Below are positions 5,786 to 8,068 of a DNA stretch of 8,068 nt, one piece after another. A program made the translations under genes and the position numbers. The stretch comes from Dehalococcoidia bacterium UBA2158 (GTDB taxonomy: Bacteria; Chloroflexota; Dehalococcoidia; Lucifugimonadales; UBA3495). Under the pieces are notes generated by a model, which was not told the origin of the DNA, searched no databases, and saw only the letters and a program-made list of their open reading frames with translations. Location: contig DCWQ01000068.1 of assembly GCA_002328185.1 (NCBI GenBank), positions 87,275-95,342 on the forward strand. Direction: 5' to 3'. How positions within the stretch are numbered: the stretch's first letter is position 1; each line of letters starts with the position of its first letter.

Positions 5786-6589
5786 ATGACTAAATATGTC
5801 TCGGCCGATTGGGTTGCCTCGTGTATAAGTGATCCCAACTTCCTGATCATAGACACTCGTTACTCGATGCGGCATCTGATGGGACACCTGCAAAGTGCAG
5901 TAAATGTGCCGCCCCCGAAGGTGCGCAACCCGCAGGGCCAATTGCTTTCACCACACGAATTCTCAGGCTTATTCGGGGCTGCTGGGTTGGGTGATTGTAT
6001 TACGCCCATCTTGTATGACGGTTACGACGGAAGGAACTCCGCGTTTGTTGCATGGATCTTGGAGTATTTAGGCCGAAACGATACCCACATAATGGATATA
6101 GTTTACGATGAATGGAAGGCACAAAACAGGGAGGTCTTCTATCGGCCAGTCCCTCGGACAGAAAGGCAGTTCACGTCTCACATAAATCCCGCCGTTAGAG
6201 CTAGCCTCGATTACGTTTCCAATGCCGAGGGTTTAACGTTAGTTGACACACGTACTCTTGAAGAATTTGAAGGGCGGAGTGATGCTGACCAAATCCCTGG
6301 ACATATTCCTGGCGCAATCAACGTTGCTTGGCAGGCCTTAGTAGGCCGAGATGGTAAATTGCTCTGTGGCGAAGATGAAGCACGGCGAATAATTGAAGAC
6401 GCCGAAATCGACGGTTCTAATACTATTGTGACCTATTGTAAAGTTGGGGCTAGGGCCGCGGTCGGGTATCAAACTCTTAAGCGGCTGGGGTTTGACGTCA
6501 AATTATTTGATGGTTCTTATTCTGAATGGGAGAAGAGTGGGCTACCGGTAGAAAATCCTAGCGGCGAAGGTGACCCCGTGTCAGTTTGA
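5786..6589 (+). CDS. Two-domain rhodanese (thiosulfate sulfurtransferase-like)
   Basis: 267 aa with two rhodanese domains. The N-terminal domain (about 5-120) has LIIDTR, GHLQSAVNVP and ILYDGYDGRNS, where the active-site cysteine is missing, as is normal for the structural half. The C-terminal domain (about 135-258) has LVDTRTLEEF, GHIPGAINV and the active loop YCKVGARA with Cys218, then LFDGSYSEWE and GLPVE. The protein moves a sulfane sulfur from thiosulfate or a similar donor to a thiophilic acceptor through a Cys218 persulfide. The CxxGxR loop resembles CysA/SseA-type actinobacterial sulfurtransferases more than the CxxGVT loop of mercaptopyruvate sulfurtransferases, so thiosulfate is the likelier donor (inference). 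The ATG has AGAGG 5 nt upstream (5776-5780). The 222 bp before it hold no recognisable gene or hairpin, so it may have its own promoter. Its transcript ends at the hairpin at 6653-6685. Confidence 0.92.
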   Translation: MTKYVSADWVASCISDPNFLIIDTRYSMRHLMGHLQSAVNVPPPKVRNPQGQLLSPHEFSGLFGAAGLGDCITPILYDGYDGRNSAFVAWILEYLGRNDTHIMDIVYDEWKAQNREVFYRPVPRTERQFTSHINPAVRASLDYVSNAEGLTLVDTRTLEEFEGRSDADQIPGHIPGAINVAWQALVGRDGKLLCGEDEARRIIEDAEIDGSNTIVTYCKVGARAAVGYQTLKRLGFDVKLFDGSYSEWEKSGLPVENPSGEGDPVSV

Positions 6590-6652
6590 CTCTAACCTTT
6601 GGCATCACTTTTTGATAACAAATTGGTAACATCCGAGCTTTGGTGAACGGCA

Positions 6653-6685
6653 AAAAACCCTCTAGAACTAAACTAGAGGGTTTTT
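6653..6685 (+). terminator. Rho-independent terminator after the rhodanese gene
   Basis: A perfect 13-bp stem (6653-6665 with 6673-6685, AAAAACCCTCTAG/CTAGAGGGTTTTT) has a 7-nt loop AACTAAA. The T-run is on the plus strand and the matching A-run precedes the stem, so it could also work on the minus strand, although no minus-strand gene ends here. It lies 63 bp after the rhodanese stop and ends 8 nt before the first possible start of the MFS gene. Confidence 0.93.
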
Positions 6686-6693
6686 CTTGCTAG

Positions 6694-7941
6694 ATGGAGT
6701 CGGTCTTCAGGCTCGTCGGGGATACGGTGACCCTATGTTACTATGCCCGAATGACCCCCGCTTCCACCCAAGGCAGCCTACCTACGATGGTGCTTATAGT
6801 GCTATCCGCTTGTTTCTTCTTAGTGATGGCTGTCTCTTTGATGTTGGGGCCATTGTTAGTCGATCTGGCCGATGAATTCGATACGTCTCTGGCTGCTGCA
6901 GGCCAGTTCGCATCCGCGAATTTCATTGGCTGGGCAATCATCGCACCACTTGTTGGTCCGATATCAGATTCCTACGGAAGACGACCCATAGCCCTTACAG
7001 GGCTTGGAATCATGACTCTGGGCCTCATGGTATCTGCCGTATCAGTAAATTACGAGATGATGTTTGCCTTCCGCATGGTAACAGGCTTAGGGTCAGGTAT
7101 GCTCCCGCCCAACAGCGGGGGAGTCGTAGCTGATCTGGTGCCGCCAAGAAACCGCGGCAAATACTTCGGAAGGCTGATCGGCACCGGCATCATCGGCGCT
7201 GCGTTGGGTGCTCCCGTGGCGGCCGCGTTAGTGCAAATAGGTGGATGGCAAGGATCGTTTTTAGCCTTCGGAATATTGGCGGCTGTCGTCTGGATACTGG
7301 CGTGGAAATGGTACCCCGGAACCCGGTCGAGTAGTAGTGATTCGATAAGCCTGATCGGGCGCTATAAGCAGGTAGCTTCCAAACCAACCCTGTGGTTCCT
7401 ATTCTCAACCAATGTGGCCCAACGCATGGTGTATTTCGCTATGTTTAGTTATCTAGCAGCCTATCTCACGGAGGAATATGGGCTGAGCACCGAGGAAACT
7501 GTTCTGCCCTTGGTGTTGGTCGGGATAGGCGCTATCGCCGGTGCGTTCGCCGGAGGGATAGTGGCTGGGCGCCCTAGCCGGCTTGGCACGACAATGTTCT
7601 GTTTCTTGGGAGGGGGGATTGCTTCGGTCATACTGTTCTCCGCAGGGTTATCCGAGTGGCTCGTAATAGCGTTGGCCTTAGGTGTCGCTTGTTTTTTCAG
7701 CGTTGGTTGGCCGATCCTGACCACCCGATTGACCGAACTCGCGGAGTCGTCAACCGCTACAGCTCTCGGCTTCTGGGCCACTAGCAATCAACTGGGGGCG
7801 ATCGGAGGTTCTGCCATCGGAGGACTGGCGCTGGCCCTTGGCGGATTTTCCATGGTTGGAGTAGCGTGCTTGCTCGCGGCCATCGCCGCGGCGAGTATCC
7901 TGGGTCTAAAAGTACCCGAATCCCCGGATTTCACTAGGTAG
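6694..7941 (+). CDS. MFS transporter, 12-TM (DHA1-like)
   Basis: 415 aa from the first ATG. About 12 hydrophobic helices are visible, near 33-53, 70-90, 98-118, 122-142, 159-181, 187-204, 235-258, 268-290, 297-316, 322-345, 355-382 and 385-405. The loop between TM2 and TM3 carries the MFS motif A, GPISDSYGRRP (88-98), and TM4 has RMVTGLGSGMLPP (127-139). The central loop (205-232) is short and Ser-rich. The protein is a proton-driven inner-membrane carrier for a small molecule, either import or efflux; the substrate is not readable. The start is uncertain. The ATG at 6694 follows the terminator hairpin by 8 nt, with no room for a promoter and no proper Shine-Dalgarno. The ATGs at 6751 (residue 20) and 6787 (residue 32) also fit an MFS N terminus. 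TACTAT at 6739-6744 would suit a leaderless start at 6751, but no -35 is visible. Confidence 0.9.
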   Translation: MESVFRLVGDTVTLCYYARMTPASTQGSLPTMVLIVLSACFFLVMAVSLMLGPLLVDLADEFDTSLAAAGQFASANFIGWAIIAPLVGPISDSYGRRPIALTGLGIMTLGLMVSAVSVNYEMMFAFRMVTGLGSGMLPPNSGGVVADLVPPRNRGKYFGRLIGTGIIGAALGAPVAAALVQIGGWQGSFLAFGILAAVVWILAWKWYPGTRSSSSDSISLIGRYKQVASKPTLWFLFSTNVAQRMVYFAMFSYLAAYLTEEYGLSTEETVLPLVLVGIGAIAGAFAGGIVAGRPSRLGTTMFCFLGGGIASVILFSAGLSEWLVIALALGVACFFSVGWPILTTRLTELAESSTATALGFWATSNQLGAIGGSAIGGLALALGGFSMVGVACLLAAIAAASILGLKVPESPDFTR

Positions 7942-8068
7942 ATTCCGACTGGCCGGTACACCCGTCAAGATTGATCGCTATTCCCTGGATCTTTTGAACC
8001 CCGGTGATACTCTAGGCTTACACACAAATAAGCTAAACATTTCCCTTGGTGCGAGATTTAAACTATGA
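7942..8068. other. Downstream flank, no gene recognised
   Basis: No terminator or RNA gene was recognised after the MFS stop. An ATG occurs at 8065-8067, at the very edge of the window, but no Shine-Dalgarno precedes it and its frame cannot be read further. Confidence 0.4.

Noticed and set aside
1..8068. CRISPR arrays, riboswitches, toxin-antitoxin pairs, phage structural genes
   Set aside because: None seen: no regularly spaced repeats, no known riboswitch core recognised, and no paired small genes.

Overview
The window reads as chromosomal DNA of a free-living, probably environmental bacterium. It has compact genes with clear Shine-Dalgarno sequences (AAGGAGG, GGGGAGGG, GAGGT), rho-independent terminators and base composition near 50% GC. 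Nothing fixes the taxonomy. The mix of a cytoplasmic-looking sulfite oxidase, a short MetE-type methyltransferase, an OsmC protein, a rhodanese and an MFS carrier would suit an uncultured Chloroflexota (SAR202/Dehalococcoidia-like) genome, but that is an impression from gene content only.

Layout. (1) 30-1142, minus strand: a sulfite-oxidase-family molybdoenzyme, followed by about 460 bp with no gene. (2) 1607-3505: a decayed integration region. It holds two 3' halves of tRNA-Ser(CGA)-like genes, at 1657-1710 on minus and 3140-3197 on plus. Both begin exactly at the anticodon loop (CTCGAAA). Each is followed by a hairpin carrying the same 12-nt apical sequence AGACCGAAATCT. The two modules face outward as an imperfect inverted pair and enclose one gene, a CPPED1-like metallophosphoesterase (2009-2878, minus). 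Three TARTGCAAT repeats lie just inside the left module and resemble integrase arm-type sites. Just outside the right module (3303-about 3505, minus) is the broken C-terminal catalytic end of a tyrosine recombinase, with the HxxR box and active-site tyrosine still readable but an in-frame stop and a frameshift. (3) 3812-6589, plus strand: a core MetE-type zinc methyltransferase, an OsmC-family protein 54 bp behind it, and a two-domain rhodanese 222 bp further on, closed by a perfect 13-bp hairpin terminator (6653-6685). (4) 6694-7941, plus strand: a 12-TM MFS transporter whose longest possible start lies only 8 nt after that terminator. The last 127 bp hold no recognisable gene.

How the genes may work together. 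Sulfite oxidase, rhodanese, MetE-type methyltransferase and OsmC protein all act on sulfur or thiol chemistry, so a local theme of sulfur-compound handling is reasonable. It is inferred from context; no substrate can be read from the sequence. The most informative part of the window is the tRNA-Ser/integrase scar between 1.6 and 3.5 kb, which ordinary gene calling would leave as blank intergenic space.
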